Assembly: GCA_022790615.1 (NCBI GenBank)
Contig: JAAVXK010000064.1
Location: 1-50,245 of the forward strand
DNA from: Lachnospiraceae bacterium
Lineage (GTDB): Bacteria; Bacillota; Clostridia; Lachnospirales; Lachnospiraceae
Length of the DNA stretch: 50,245 bases
Reading direction: 5' to 3'
How positions within the stretch are numbered: position 1 is the stretch's first letter; every line of letters begins with the position of its first letter. The notes beneath the pieces were generated by a model that worked only from the letters and a program-made list of their open reading frames with translations, was not told where the DNA came from and did not search any database. Below, in pieces: positions 32,969-42,828 of the stretch. A program made the position numbers and the translations under genes.

Positions 32969-34858
32969 TTACTTATCTCTTTCCTTCTGCCGCTCATTTT
33001 TTTCGTCCTCAAAAAACTCGTACACTTTTCTTGCCGAACCCATATTCATCCCTTCTACCGCGGCAAGCTCGTCCATCGTCGCATCCTTTATCATATCCAT
33101 TGATTTAAAATGCCTCATAAGGGCCTTACGCCTGACCGGGCCTATTCCCTCTATATCGTCCAGTATTGAGCGCACCTGCTCCTTACTCCTGAGCGACTTG
33201 TGGTATTCTATGGCAAACCTGTGCGTCTCGTCCTGAATCCTCGTCACAAGCCTGAAGCTCTCCGAGCCCCTTTTCATCGGCACTTCCGTGTTATTATAAT
33301 AGAGTCCCCTTGTCCTGTGCTTATCATCCTTAACCATACCGCACACCGGAATGTCAAGTCCGAACTGTCCAAGCACCTCCAGCGCTATATTGACCTGCCC
33401 CTTTCCGCCGTCCATAAGAATCATATCGGGGAATACCGAAAACTTTCCCAACGCCATTTCGGGATTTTTCTCGGCCTCCGCAAGCTCTGTAAGCCCATGG
33501 CTGAACCTCCTTGTGAGAACCTCCCTCATCGAACTGTAATCATCCGGGCCCGTAACCGTGCGCAGCCTGAATTTCCTGTAATCGTGTTTCCTCGCCTTCC
33601 CATCCTCGAATACTACCATGGAACCGACATTCTCAAATCCGCTCGTATTGGATATATCATACGATTCAATACGCCTGATTCCTGTAACGCCGATTAATTC
33701 CGACAGCTCCTTCATGGCTCCGACCGTTCTCTCCTGTTCTCTCTTGATACGCTCGCTGTCCTGCACGAGCACCAGGCTTGCATTTTTCCTCGCAAGCTCG
33801 ACAAGCCTGCTTTTGTCGCCCTTCTTAGGCGTCTTGATATACACTTTCTGCCCCCGCTTTTTGCCAAGCCATTTCTCAATCACTTCGCTCTCGGCAATCT
33901 CACATGGAATCATCAGTTCTCTCGGGATAAAAGGGCAGTCTGAATAATATTGTTTTATGAATGCCGTGATAACGTTCTCCTCGGTTTCATTCGCAACGCC
34001 CGTAAGATAATGGTGCTCGCGGCCAATCATCTTTCCGGAGCGTATAAAAAATACCTGTACGACGGCCTCGTCGTCCACGGAAGCCATGGCGATTACATCC
34101 CTGTCCTCATATGCACTGTCCGTCGCCTTTTGCTTGCAGCTTATACGCTTAATAAACTCTATCTTATCCCGCAGGGCGGCAGCCTCCTCGAATCTGAGCG
34201 CTTCCGAGGCCTCGCCCATCTCTTTCTTCAACTCCAATATTACGGCAGAAGAATTACCGTCAAGAACGTCAAGCGCCTGCCTGTAATTCTTCCTATACTC
34301 TTCCCTTGTTATGTAACCCTGGCACGGCGCACTGCACTGTCCAATATGGTAATAAAGACATGCCCTGCCGTCCTTTTTCCCTTCCGTGCAACTCTTATTA
34401 CAAGTTCGAAGCTTAAAGTTTTTTACAAGAAAATCAAGCGTCTCTTTGAGGGCTCCCGCGCTCGTGTACGGGCCGTAATATTTCGCTTTATCCTTTTTTC
34501 TTGTATGCGAAAAAAGAAGCCTGGGAAAAGGCTCGTTGACTGTCGCTCGTATATACGGATATCCCTTGTCATCCTTGAGCATCGTATTATATTTGGGCGA
34601 ATGTTCTTTTATTAGGTTGCACTCAAGCACAAGCGCCTCTACCTCTGAATCCGTTATTATGTATTCAAAGCTTGATATCTGGCTTATCATCCGCTCAATC
34701 TTTGCCGTTACGTTTCTCCCCGGCTGAAAATACTGCCTCACCCTGTTTTTAAGACTTACCGCCTTTCCGACATATATAATGTTGTCCGTAACGTCATGCA
34801 TAATGTATACTCCGGGCTTCGCCGGAAGTTTCTTAAGCTCCTCGTCCAAATCAAACAT
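32969..34858 (-). CDS. uvrC: UvrC, excinuclease subunit C
   Basis: 629 residues; the dual-incision nuclease of nucleotide excision repair. An N-terminal GIY-YIG domain ([20 protein letters not shown]), a Cys-rich segment ([19 protein letters not shown], then CSAPC), a UvrB-binding UVR motif near residue 215, the RNase H-like domain ([20 protein letters not shown]) and a C-terminal helix-hairpin-helix pair ([17 protein letters not shown]). Complete and typical. GGAGG lies before the ATG, itself preceded by two tandem copies of an 11-mer. uvrA and uvrB are not in the window. Confidence 0.96.
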   Translation of the reverse strand: MFDLDEELKKLPAKPGVYIMHDVTDNIIYVGKAVSLKNRVRQYFQPGRNVTAKIERMISQISSFEYIITDSEVEALVLECNLIKEHSPKYNTMLKDDKGYPYIRATVNEPFPRLLFSHTRKKDKAKYYGPYTSAGALKETLDFLVKNFKLRTCNKSCTEGKKDGRACLYYHIGQCSAPCQGYITREEYRKNYRQALDVLDGNSSAVILELKKEMGEASEALRFEEAAALRDKIEFIKRISCKQKATDSAYEDRDVIAMASVDDEAVVQVFFIRSGKMIGREHHYLTGVANETEENVITAFIKQYYSDCPFIPRELMIPCEIAESEVIEKWLGKKRGQKVYIKTPKKGDKSRLVELARKNASLVLVQDSERIKREQERTVGAMKELSELIGVTGIRRIESYDISNTSGFENVGSMVVFEDGKARKHDYRKFRLRTVTGPDDYSSMREVLTRRFSHGLTELAEAEKNPEMALGKFSVFPDMILMDGGKGQVNIALEVLGQFGLDIPVCGMVKDDKHRTRGLYYNNTEVPMKRGSESFRLVTRIQDETHRFAIEYHKSLRSKEQVRSILDDIEGIGPVRRKALMRHFKSMDMIKDATMDELAAVEGMNMGSARKVYEFFEDEKNERQKERDK

Positions 34859-34868
34859 AGCTTACCTC

Positions 34869-34890
34869 CGAATATATCACGAATATATCA
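34869..34890. repeat. Tandem 11-mer duplication before uvrC
   Basis: CGAATATATCA occurs twice head to tail (34869-34879 and 34880-34890), right next to the uvrC ribosome site. It may be chance slippage or a binding site; nothing else supports a role. Confidence 0.5.
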
Positions 34891-34988
34891 GGATAATGCG
34901 CATAAAACATGATTTATCATTACCCCATCACAGCCAAAAAACATACTATCTGCTTATTTTGCTGCTATATTAAGTGTACACGAAAATA

Positions 34989-35813
34989 TCATGAACCGGC
35001 AATTCCAAAAAATTTTTGTATAACTTTCAGAACTCCGTTATCGTCATTTGACGACGTTATATAATCCGCCTTCTCCTGAACGGCGTCACAGGCGTTACCC
35101 ATGGCAACCCCCAGCCCCGCATACTCTATCATCGTGAGGTCGTTCATGCCGTCGCCGCAGCACACGACGTCCGCCGCGCTGCATCCCAGTTTCCGCGCAA
35201 GATTATCAAGCGCTGCCGCCTTATGGACACCGTGCGGAAGAACCTCTATAAAAAATTGTTCCGACGTACATACATTAAGCCTGCCCTCCAGCTTCCTTTT
35301 AATAGCCGGAAAAACTTTTTTTACCCTGTCCGGTTCGCCCGACAGAAGGCACTTGTTAAACGGTTTCTTAAAATAACGCGGAAAATCATCCACTTCTATA
35401 AGCTTCATTCTGCAGGCCGCCGCGTCATATTCCTGATATTCGTCAACGCCGTTTCCGCTTACAAGGCAATCGTCCTCATACCCGATGATTCCAAGCCCGT
35501 ACGCGCAGGCAGTTCCATATATCTCGTCAAGATAGGAAAGCGCAAGGGGAGTGTCGTACACAATCCCGCCTGTCGCACAATTGATGAGCCTGCCGCCGTT
35601 AAACGCCATAATATAACTGCCATACTTCTCAAAATCAAGCTCTTTCGCTATATGCCTGACGCCGTATTCCGAACGTCCCGAAGCTATGAGCACATGTATT
35701 CCCTTTTCCTGCAGGTTTTTAATTGCCCGCACCGTTTCAGGCGTTATGTCCTTATTCGACGTCGTAAGGGTTCCGTCAATGTCAAGCGCAAGTATTTTAT
35801 ATTTTGTATTCAT
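34989..35813 (-). CDS. Cof-type HAD phosphatase
   Basis: 274 residues of the HAD superfamily, subfamily IIB (Cof). Motif I is ILALDIDGTLTTSNKDI, motif II LIASGRSEYG, the lysine is in the VHKAAALDNLARKLG segment, and motif IV is VVCCGDGMNDLTMIEYAGLG, then VAMGNACDAV. A large C2-type cap lies between. Such enzymes dephosphorylate sugar phosphates, FMN or pyridoxal phosphate; the substrate is unresolved. The start at 35813 is preceded by AGGAGC at about 12 bases, a little far. It lies between ftsH and uvrC on the same strand. Confidence 0.88.
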   Translation of the reverse strand: MNTKYKILALDIDGTLTTSNKDITPETVRAIKNLQEKGIHVLIASGRSEYGVRHIAKELDFEKYGSYIMAFNGGRLINCATGGIVYDTPLALSYLDEIYGTACAYGLGIIGYEDDCLVSGNGVDEYQEYDAAACRMKLIEVDDFPRYFKKPFNKCLLSGEPDRVKKVFPAIKRKLEGRLNVCTSEQFFIEVLPHGVHKAAALDNLARKLGCSAADVVCCGDGMNDLTMIEYAGLGVAMGNACDAVQEKADYITSSNDDNGVLKVIQKFFGIAGS

Positions 35814-35845
35814 AATGTCACATCGCTCCTGCGGATAAAACATCG

Positions 35846-37777
35846 TCAGTTTTCAGCCTGACAAGCATCAGCACCGACGCCCCCGTTGAAGATTTCCATA
35901 AATTCCTTACCTGTTATCGTTTCCTTTTCTTTCAGATGCGCCGCAATCTTGTCCAAAGACTCCCTGTTATTCCTAAGAAGCTCTTTTGACTTATCATAAC
36001 ATTTTGCAAGCAGCTCCTTAACCTCCACGTCAATTTCGGCCGCAGTGGCATCGCCGCAGTTGAGGGCGCTCCTTCCGTCAAGATATTTGTTCTCAATCGT
36101 CTCAAGGCCCATAAGGCCGAATTTCTCAGACATCCCGTACTGCGTAACCATAGCGCGCGCAATGGATGTGGCTTTCTCAATATCGTTTGCCGCTCCTGTC
36201 GTTACGGAGTCAAACACAAGTTCTTCGGCGGCCCTTCCCGCAAGGAGCATTACGAGTCTCGCCTCAAGCTCGTCTTTTTTCATAAGGAATTTTTCTTCCT
36301 CCGGAACCTGCATTACATAGCCAAGCGCCCCCATTGTTCTTGGAACAATTGTAATCTTCTGCACCGGCTCCGCCTTCTTCTCAAGCGCCGTGATGAGCGC
36401 ATGACCCACCTCATGGTACGCGACTACAGTTTTTTCATCATCGCTGAGAATCCTGTCTTTCTTCTCCTTACCTGCTATTACAACCTCGACAGCCTCAAAA
36501 AGGTCTTTCTGGCTCACAGTTCTTCTTCCGTCGCGCGCCGCCATAATTGCCGCCTCGTTTATCATATTGGCAAGGTCCGAACCGACCGCTCCCGACGTGG
36601 CAAGCGCAATATCGTCAAGGTCTACCGTATCGTCCATCAGTACGTTTTTCGAGTGAACCTTCAAAACTTCGACCCTTCCCTTGAGGTCAGGTTTCTCAAC
36701 GATAATTCTCCTGTCAAACCTTCCCGGCCTTAAAAGGGCCTTGTCAAGAACTTCCGGCCTGTTGGTCGCTCCCAGTATGATGATTCCCTTGGACGAGTCA
36801 AATCCGTCCATCTCCGACAAAAGCTGGTTGAGCGTCTGCTCACGCTCGTCATTGCCGCCTCCATAGCGCGAATCCCTGCTTTTTCCTATAGCGTCAATCT
36901 CATCGATAAATATAATACACGGCGCCTGCTGCTGCGCCTGTTTGAACAAATCGCGTACCCTGGAAGCTCCCACTCCTACAAACATCTCTACAAAGTCAGA
37001 ACCTGAGAGTGAAAAAAACGGTACGTTAGCCTCTCCTGCAACGGCTTTTGCAAGCAATGTCTTTCCCGTACCCGGCGGGCCTACTAAAAGAGCGCCTTTT
37101 GGAAGCTTTGCTCCTATCTGCGTATATTTTGACGGATTATGAAGAAAGTCTACGAGCTCATGCATAGACTCCTTGGCCTCCTCCTGACCTGCAACATCCT
37201 TAAAGGTAACGCCCGTCTCTTTCTGGACATACACCTTCGCATTGCTCTTTCCAACGCCCATTATGCCTCCACCGCCTCTTCCCACCATGCGGAATACGAG
37301 ATAAAACATCAGTCCGATTAAAAGCAGCGGGACAAGGTATACGACAAGAAAATCAAACACGCTTGTCTTAGTGTCCTGTATCTCCCTTGAATACGATACT
37401 CCCGCCCTGTTAAGCCTTTCTACGAGAGTTATGTCATTCATGAGTCCCGTATAGTATATTTTTCCGTAATACGGTTTGCCGTCTATAGTCTTCGGCGTAA
37501 TAAATATAGTTGTCGCCGTTATCTTCACATTGTCAACAGCGCCCTGGTCAAGCATATCAAGAAAATCTGAATACTTCACCTCAACCCTTCTGCTTTCCTG
37601 TATCTTATTGTTTAAAAACGATATCATAAAAAATGTTATAAGGGTCGCAAATATACAGACCATTATCATACTTCCGTTTGGTCTCCTGCCGTTATTGTTC
37701 TTATTGCCGCCATTATTGTTGTTCATGTTGCCGCCGTTCCTGTTATTATAGCCGCCGTTATTTCCGTTGTTTTCCAT
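35846..37777 (-). CDS. ftsH: FtsH, membrane AAA+ zinc protease
   Basis: 643 residues. Two transmembrane helices (about 36-55 and 142-162) flank a small extracytoplasmic domain. The AAA+ module has Walker A GPPGTGKT (233-240), Walker [13 protein letters not shown] and the arginine-finger region RPGRFDRR. The zinc motif is HEVGH (455-459). It degrades misfolded and regulatory membrane proteins. The start at 37777 is chosen for the GAGGA site 7 bases ahead. Unusual: residues 1-35 before the first helix are almost all Asn and Gly ([18 protein letters not shown]), where FtsH normally has only a few residues. A promoter lies at 37935-37963. Confidence 0.95.
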   Translation of the reverse strand: MENNGNNGGYNNRNGGNMNNNNGGNKNNNGRRPNGSMIMVCIFATLITFFMISFLNNKIQESRRVEVKYSDFLDMLDQGAVDNVKITATTIFITPKTIDGKPYYGKIYYTGLMNDITLVERLNRAGVSYSREIQDTKTSVFDFLVVYLVPLLLIGLMFYLVFRMVGRGGGGIMGVGKSNAKVYVQKETGVTFKDVAGQEEAKESMHELVDFLHNPSKYTQIGAKLPKGALLVGPPGTGKTLLAKAVAGEANVPFFSLSGSDFVEMFVGVGASRVRDLFKQAQQQAPCIIFIDEIDAIGKSRDSRYGGGNDEREQTLNQLLSEMDGFDSSKGIIILGATNRPEVLDKALLRPGRFDRRIIVEKPDLKGRVEVLKVHSKNVLMDDTVDLDDIALATSGAVGSDLANMINEAAIMAARDGRRTVSQKDLFEAVEVVIAGKEKKDRILSDDEKTVVAYHEVGHALITALEKKAEPVQKITIVPRTMGALGYVMQVPEEEKFLMKKDELEARLVMLLAGRAAEELVFDSVTTGAANDIEKATSIARAMVTQYGMSEKFGLMGLETIENKYLDGRSALNCGDATAAEIDVEVKELLAKCYDKSKELLRNNRESLDKIAAHLKEKETITGKEFMEIFNGGVGADACQAEN

Positions 37778-37934
37778 ACCAATCCTCGCTTTATTCATAT
37801 TATATCCACGGTCAATGAAATTTGCCGTGAATATCGCGCCAGCCGCAGCCGCAAAGCGGCAAAATATCATATGAAGCCGCGCGCATCACATTATACTGAA
37901 GGGTCCGTTTTTTCCACCGCCAGTATAAAACTAT

Positions 37935-37963
37935 ATTATATATGCTGGAGGTTAATAAATCAA
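37935..37963 (-). promoter_or_regulatory. Promoter of ftsH
   Basis: Minus strand TTGATT (37963-37958), a 17-base spacer, then TATAAT (37940-37935). It overlaps the stop codon of lspA and lies 158 bases before the ftsH start, leaving a long GC-rich leader. A second TATAAT (near 37890) is also possible. No CIRCE or CtsR site is seen. Confidence 0.6.
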
Positions 37964-38430
37964 CTTTTTTTACTAGATAATTGGGTAGTTTTGGTATATC
38001 CTGCACATATCAGCACAGCCCCCGCAAATATGGCAAAATCACCTATATTAAACGCTATCTTCTTAACAGGAGGCAGTTCTATGCAGAAGTAATCCGTTAC
38101 GCTTCCCTTTAACAGGCGGTCGCTCTCATTTGACAGCGCGCCTCCCAAAATAAGCGCAAGGCCCATTTTTACGGCCGCTCCCTTTTTCCTGGAAAATGCA
38201 AGCGCAAATAATAAAGTCAGAAAAATAAGAAGCGTATACGTAATCTTCCTGAATATATCGGCGCTGTTTTCAAACAGATTCAGAAAACCACCCTTGTTAT
38301 GGCTTTTTGTGATACACACAATTCCTCCGAATATATACCTGTCGCGGGTATTCCAGTAATATCTCTCAATATAATTCTTTGCAAGAATATCTATCGCCGC
38401 CACTATAGTTATTACCACAATATAAATCAT
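37960..38430 (-). CDS. lspA: LspA, prolipoprotein signal peptidase II
   Basis: 156 residues with four hydrophobic helices. The family landmarks are SHNKGGFLNLFEN and the catalytic aspartates D113 (NESDRLLKGSVTDYF) and D131 (IAFNIGDFAIF). The last motif has Gly where most LspA have Ala (FNxAD), a mild divergence. The enzyme removes signal peptides from lipoproteins, such as the two membrane-fusion lipoproteins at the end of this window. AAGGAG precedes the ATG by 7 bases. It follows the GT2 gene by 4 bases and is probably co-transcribed with recJ and that gene. Confidence 0.85.
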   Translation of the reverse strand: MIYIVVITIVAAIDILAKNYIERYYWNTRDRYIFGGIVCITKSHNKGGFLNLFENSADIFRKITYTLLIFLTLLFALAFSRKKGAAVKMGLALILGGALSNESDRLLKGSVTDYFCIELPPVKKIAFNIGDFAIFAGAVLICAGYTKTTQLSSKKS

Positions 38431-38434
38431 TCAT

Positions 38435-39457
38435 TTACTCCTTTTTACTCATAATATTTGCAAGCGCCTCAAGGTATTGGCCTGCCAGCTCTTTTTCTCC
38501 CATATTCTCATAGCATGACGCAAGCCTGGAATAAGGCGTCTCGCCCGATGTTTTGATACTAAGTATACTCTCGGACTCATTTGCCGCATTGAGGAACCAT
38601 ATACATGCCTCGTCATAATTTTTACGTTCATAATAATATTCGCCAAGCTCGCAGCATGTCTCCGCGCTGGGACCGCTTGCCGCATCTTTTGCTGTCACCC
38701 TGAAAAAACTTTCGATGTCGCCCTGAATCCGGTATGCCCTCTCCAGTATTACCATAGCCTCTTTTATCTCATCCATACTTCGCGAAACGTCCGACAACGT
38801 ATCTTCAAATATCTCTGCCGCAGATATGAAATCTTCGTCTTTCCCTGAAATATACAATTCCATTGCAAACATGTGATGAAGTCTTTTTGAAAGTCTCATG
38901 CCATTGCCGTAATGCTTTATAAATACCCCGAAATCCCTTCCGGAGTGATTTGACAACGGCCTGTGCTCGATCTCAATATCGCTGTCATATACGACAGGCT
39001 CGAGCCTCACCATCTCGTGTACAGGTTCGATCCATTCAAACTTTCTTACTCTTTTGTACAGCTTGGGCCTGTATTCCCTGTCAAAATTATACGCCGTACC
39101 GTTAGCAAGCTGATTTTTATAATACATCTGAACTATATCTATCTCCGGAAGCATCGCCTCCTTGAGAAGCCTGAATTTCTTTCGGTTCTCCTCGTCAAGC
39201 ACCTCGTCGGCGTCCGCAACATATATATAGTCCATTGTTGCGTGGGAAAAGGATTCATTTCTCGCCGCGGCAAAATCATCTATCCACTCAAAATCATATA
39301 TTTTGTCGGTATAGCGGCCCGCTATCTGTTTTGTCCCGTCATTTGAACCCGTATCTACTATTATTATCTCATCCATCAGATCTTTTATACTGTCGAGACA
39401 CCTCTCAAGAACCTGTTCTTCATTTTTTACAATCATACACAGGCTTATTGTTATCAT
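38435..39457 (-). CDS. GT2 glycosyltransferase with helical-repeat tail
   Basis: 340 residues. Residues 1-110 are a GT-A/family 2 glycosyltransferase: ISLCMIVKNEEQVLERCLDS, IIIVDTGSNDGT and the metal motif VADADEVL. The middle carries FEWIEPVHEM. Residues 200-335 are helical with TPR-like repeats (CCELGEYYYERKNYDEACIW). This class often glycosylates proteins or makes surface glycans. No membrane segment is seen. The start overlaps the recJ stop by one base (TAATG), so it is coupled to recJ. Acceptor and sugar are unknown. Confidence 0.85.
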   Translation of the reverse strand: MITISLCMIVKNEEQVLERCLDSIKDLMDEIIIVDTGSNDGTKQIAGRYTDKIYDFEWIDDFAAARNESFSHATMDYIYVADADEVLDEENRKKFRLLKEAMLPEIDIVQMYYKNQLANGTAYNFDREYRPKLYKRVRKFEWIEPVHEMVRLEPVVYDSDIEIEHRPLSNHSGRDFGVFIKHYGNGMRLSKRLHHMFAMELYISGKDEDFISAAEIFEDTLSDVSRSMDEIKEAMVILERAYRIQGDIESFFRVTAKDAASGPSAETCCELGEYYYERKNYDEACIWFLNAANESESILSIKTSGETPYSRLASCYENMGEKELAGQYLEALANIMSKKE

Positions 39458-41241
39458 TACGGCTGCATCCTCCCTATAACTTTAAAATTCTGTATCACAA
39501 GCTGTATATTTTTTCTTCCGTTGTACTCGTTAATTTCCGGATAAAATGTAAACGACACGTCAATGTTACAGGCCCTTCCCTGCAGCATATTTTCTTTCTG
39601 TGCCCTCCCATATTCTCGTTCTATCATATCAAAAAATTCCTCAACGATGTTAAATCCTATACCGTATAAGACATTTCCCACTCCGTCGACAAGCGTAAGC
39701 TTCAGTACGTTACCATTCTTCCCAAATATTCTCGCGCCCCTTACTCCGGCGTGCCTTACCACAAAAAGCGGCTTCTTATTACCGTTTCCGCACGGCTCAA
39801 GCATTCCGAGCGCCTTTACTATATCCTCGGTCATATGTCGGAATAATACTTCGGCGTCTATATATACCTTTGAAACAAAGTCTTTATCAGTCAGCGTGCA
39901 GCGTTCATTGAGCTTAACTCTTAACTCCCCGACATTTTCCTTTTTCAGCGTAATACCCGCCGCCATGGCATGTCCCCCGTACCGCTCATAGAGATGCGCA
40001 TGGTTGGATAGTTCCTCATACATATTATAATTTTGTATAGAGCGGCCTGAGCCCTTGCACATACCGTCTTCCACCTCGGTAAATACGATGACTGGCTTAC
40101 ACAGCCTGTCCTTAATTCTTCCGGCAACAATGCCCGCTATACTCTCGTGGCAGCCGTCAAGAATCATTACAACGACCTTATCGTGCTCATACGCAGGCGA
40201 CAGAGCAGTCATAAGCCCCCTCTCCGCCGCGGCCTCGGTCATGTTTTTTCGCTCATCATTCAAATCCTTGAGCCTGTATGCAAGTGTAATCGCTTGCGAA
40301 TCATCTGTGCACATAAGGAGGTCGAAGGCCGTCTTTGCCGTCTCTATACGCCCGGCGGCATTAAAACAGGGACCTATGACAAATCCTATATGATACGCCC
40401 CGACCGCCTTATCATCAAGCCCATTTACCGTCTTGATCGCCCTTATACCGGCGGATCTGCTTTTACCGATTCGTTTCAGTCCCTCTCTTACAATGATTCT
40501 GTTCTCCCCGGTCAGTTCCATTATGTCGGCCACAGTCGCTATAGCAGCATATTCAAGCAGTACGTGTTTCTCTGATTCAGGTATTCCCATACTGTCATAA
40601 ATATATCCGATAAGCTTATATGCGACGCCGCCTCCGCAAAGCCCCTTATATGGGTAATCACAGTCCTCCTGTTTGGGATTGCACACGGCGTCGGCCGCCG
40701 GAACTCTGTAGACTTTCACACCGTTCTCATCCGTATACGGCACCTCATGATGGTCGGTTATGATAACCTTCATTCCAAGGCTTTTGGCATATGTTATCTC
40801 GTCATATGCGGCTATTCCGTTATCGCACGTTATAATATAATTCATTCCCCTGTTATATATCTCGTCAATAATTCTTCTGTTAATCCCATACCCTTCCGTC
40901 ACCCTGTCAGGCGTGTATATCACAGGATTAGCTCCAATCCTTTTTAACCCGGTATATAAAATCATTCCCGAAAAAACGCCGTCGCAGTCATAATCGGACA
41001 CTATAGCGGCGTATTCGCCCCTGCCTGCAATCTCCATAAGCATATCGGCGGCTTTCACAAGGTCCTTCATACGAAATGCATCCGGCATATTCTCAAGACC
41101 GCCGCCCAGATACGCGGTAAAATCCTCCTCACGCACTCCCCTGTTAATCATTAGCTTCACAAGAAGCGTCGGTATATTATATTTCGCGGACAGACCGGAA
41201 AAATCAGCCTGTTTATTATGTAAAATCCATTCCTCGTTCAT
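39457..41241 (-). CDS. recJ: RecJ, single-stranded-DNA 5'-3' exonuclease
   Basis: 594 residues of the DHH phosphoesterase family. Motifs run VSDYDCDGVFSG, YIITCDNGIA, IITDHHEVPY and the DHHA1 signature RYGGHAMAAGITL, followed by an OB-like C-terminal domain (GARIFGKNGNVLKLTLVDG). RecJ trims 5' ends in recombination and repair. All metal-binding residues are present. AAAGGA lies 12 bases before the ATG. It heads the recJ-GT2-lspA group and is preceded by a hairpin at 41272-41308. Confidence 0.93.
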   Translation of the reverse strand: MNEEWILHNKQADFSGLSAKYNIPTLLVKLMINRGVREEDFTAYLGGGLENMPDAFRMKDLVKAADMLMEIAGRGEYAAIVSDYDCDGVFSGMILYTGLKRIGANPVIYTPDRVTEGYGINRRIIDEIYNRGMNYIITCDNGIAAYDEITYAKSLGMKVIITDHHEVPYTDENGVKVYRVPAADAVCNPKQEDCDYPYKGLCGGGVAYKLIGYIYDSMGIPESEKHVLLEYAAIATVADIMELTGENRIIVREGLKRIGKSRSAGIRAIKTVNGLDDKAVGAYHIGFVIGPCFNAAGRIETAKTAFDLLMCTDDSQAITLAYRLKDLNDERKNMTEAAAERGLMTALSPAYEHDKVVVMILDGCHESIAGIVAGRIKDRLCKPVIVFTEVEDGMCKGSGRSIQNYNMYEELSNHAHLYERYGGHAMAAGITLKKENVGELRVKLNERCTLTDKDFVSKVYIDAEVLFRHMTEDIVKALGMLEPCGNGNKKPLFVVRHAGVRGARIFGKNGNVLKLTLVDGVGNVLYGIGFNIVEEFFDMIEREYGRAQKENMLQGRACNIDVSFTFYPEINEYNGRKNIQLVIQNFKVIGRMQP

Positions 41242-41271
41242 ATACGCTTATTTTCCTTTTTATAATCAAAT

Positions 41272-41308
41272 AGTGTCGGGTTCAAAAAGCATTTTGAGGC
41301 AAGACACT
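41272..41308. repeat. Two-part hairpin upstream of recJ
   Basis: AGTGTC (41272-41277) pairs with GACACT (41303-41308), and TTCAAAA/TTTTGAG pairs inside. On the minus strand it lies about 30 bases before the recJ start. It may be a leader fold or an operator; no U-run follows. Confidence 0.4.
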
Positions 41309-41698
41309 AGTAGCATCAAGTTACTCTTCGAAGTATATATGAAAATAGTAGCATTTCGGAGGAAGTATGTCAAACAGCAGGATTTCTATTTTGAGTTCCT
41401 CGATGGCGACATATATGACAATATCCTAATGAAAGCCTTACATAAAGAACGCCGTGTATGATTGCAACCGGCAAGATGGCCGGCTTGTATGTATCCCCTG
41501 CATCATGGCTTTTTCGTGTCTGTTCCCTTGTTTCAGCCGCATTTCACGCCTTCTCCGATAGCCTCTTAAAATTTGACACGTTTGATTCCGGATTGCCACA
41601 CCTTATTGTGTTTTAGTTTTTTCATATAGATTCAACGCTTGTCCATAAAAGCAATCAAATTTTAGTGTTATTATATATTAAAAATCCCCCCCAACCAG
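41309..41698. other. Unexplained 390-bp stretch between recJ and prmA
   Basis: No gene is convincing. A plus-strand reading frame (40 codons to 41461: MKIVAFRRKYVKQQDFYFEF, then LDGDIYDNILMKALHKERRV) looks protein-like but has no ribosome site. A different frame has GGAGGA before ATG 41367 but runs only 20 codons. CCGGC/GCCGG pairs near 41469-41485. It may be the remnant of a lost gene or insertion. Confidence 0.35.
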
Positions 41699-41727
41699 TT
41701 GTATTCTGCATAACAGCAGTATATAAT
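41699..41727 (+). promoter_or_regulatory. Promoter of prmA
   Basis: TTGTAT (41699-41704), a 17-base spacer, then TATAAT (41722-41727), about 53 bases before the start codon. The -35 is weak, the -10 perfect. Confidence 0.6.
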
Positions 41728-41780
41728 AAAGCTTGCATAATCAAATCCCGCAGTGAAAAGCGCTTACAGGAGGTCACACA

Positions 41781-42746
41781 ATGAAGTGGACGCAGTATAC
41801 ATTAAAAACCACAACTGAAGCAACCGATATGATTAGTTATACGCTTGGAGAGCTTGGCGTGGAAGGCATAGAGATTGAGGACAACATACCGCTAACCGAG
41901 TTCGACAAGGCTCAGATGTTTGTGGATATACTGCCCGAGACCGCCCCGGACGACGGAACCGCCACAATCAGGTTTTACAGGGAACCGGAAGAAAATCCCG
42001 AAGAATTCATGCAAAAAGTGAATGCCGCACTGGACGGTCTGCGAAGTTTTATGGATATAGGCGAGGGACTTATTGAGATATCGGAAACTGCTGACAAGGA
42101 CTGGATGAACAACTGGAAAGAATTCTTTCACTCTTTCAGGGTGTCGGACAGGCTCGTAATCAAACCGGAATGGGAACAAGACCCGGCTGCCGCGTGTGCA
42201 GGCGACAGTGATATTATAATTAATATCGACCCCGGGGCCGCGTTCGGTACCGGTTCGCACGAAACGACGCGTCTGTGCATACTCGCTCTTGAAAAATATA
42301 TCAAACCGGGCTGCAATATTCTCGACGTGGGCTGCGGCAGCGGTATTTTATCTATTGTCTCTATAAAATACGGCGCGTCGCACGCTCTTGGAATTGAAAT
42401 TGACGAACACGCAATACCGTCGACAATAGACAACAGGGATATAAATGGGATTACAGCTGAACAGTTTGAGATAAAATGCGGTAATATCATCGACGATGAC
42501 GGACTGCAGCGTGAAACAGGTTTTGAAAAATATGATATAGCAGTTGCCAATATCCTTGCAAACGTGATTATCCCTCTTTCCGCCGAGATTGGACAACATA
42601 TTAAAAAAGGCGGACTATTCATTTCTTCAGGAATTATAGACACGGCTGCGGACAGCGTCCGAAAAGCAATCTCAGACGGCGGTTTTGAGATTATCGACAC
42701 AACAACCCTGAAAGACTGGTACTGCTTCACAGCGCGAAAAAAGTAA
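41781..42746 (+). CDS. prmA: PrmA, ribosomal protein L11 methyltransferase
   Basis: 321 residues. Residues 1-100 are the L11-recognition domain. The methyltransferase follows with DPGAAFGTGSHETTRLCI, motif I NILDVGCGSGILSIVSIKYG and the NILANVIIPLS segment carrying the family's NxLA motif. The enzyme trimethylates amino groups of L11. AGGAGG lies 7 bases before the ATG. The usual partner rsmE is not next to it; a thioesterase gene converges instead. Confidence 0.95.
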   Translation: MKWTQYTLKTTTEATDMISYTLGELGVEGIEIEDNIPLTEFDKAQMFVDILPETAPDDGTATIRFYREPEENPEEFMQKVNAALDGLRSFMDIGEGLIEISETADKDWMNNWKEFFHSFRVSDRLVIKPEWEQDPAAACAGDSDIIINIDPGAAFGTGSHETTRLCILALEKYIKPGCNILDVGCGSGILSIVSIKYGASHALGIEIDEHAIPSTIDNRDINGITAEQFEIKCGNIIDDDGLQRETGFEKYDIAVANILANVIIPLSAEIGQHIKKGGLFISSGIIDTAADSVRKAISDGGFEIIDTTTLKDWYCFTARKK

Positions 42747-42828
42747 GGGTATTGCAAAGAATATCGGTACACTAGAGCGTGTTTGAAAATTGCTTTCTGC
42801 CAGATGCGTTTTACACTTTGTAGAAGAT

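Noticed and set aside
37778-37870. Longer ftsH starting up to 31 codons upstream
   Set aside because: The extra residues overlap the GC-rich leader, have no ribosome site, and resemble no FtsH. GAGGA before 37777 decides the start.
41367-41429. 20-codon frame with GGAGGA ahead of ATG at 41367
   Set aside because: The ribosome site is only about 4 bases from the ATG, the product is very short and Ser/Met-rich, and it overlaps a longer frame with more natural composition. No support for either as a gene.
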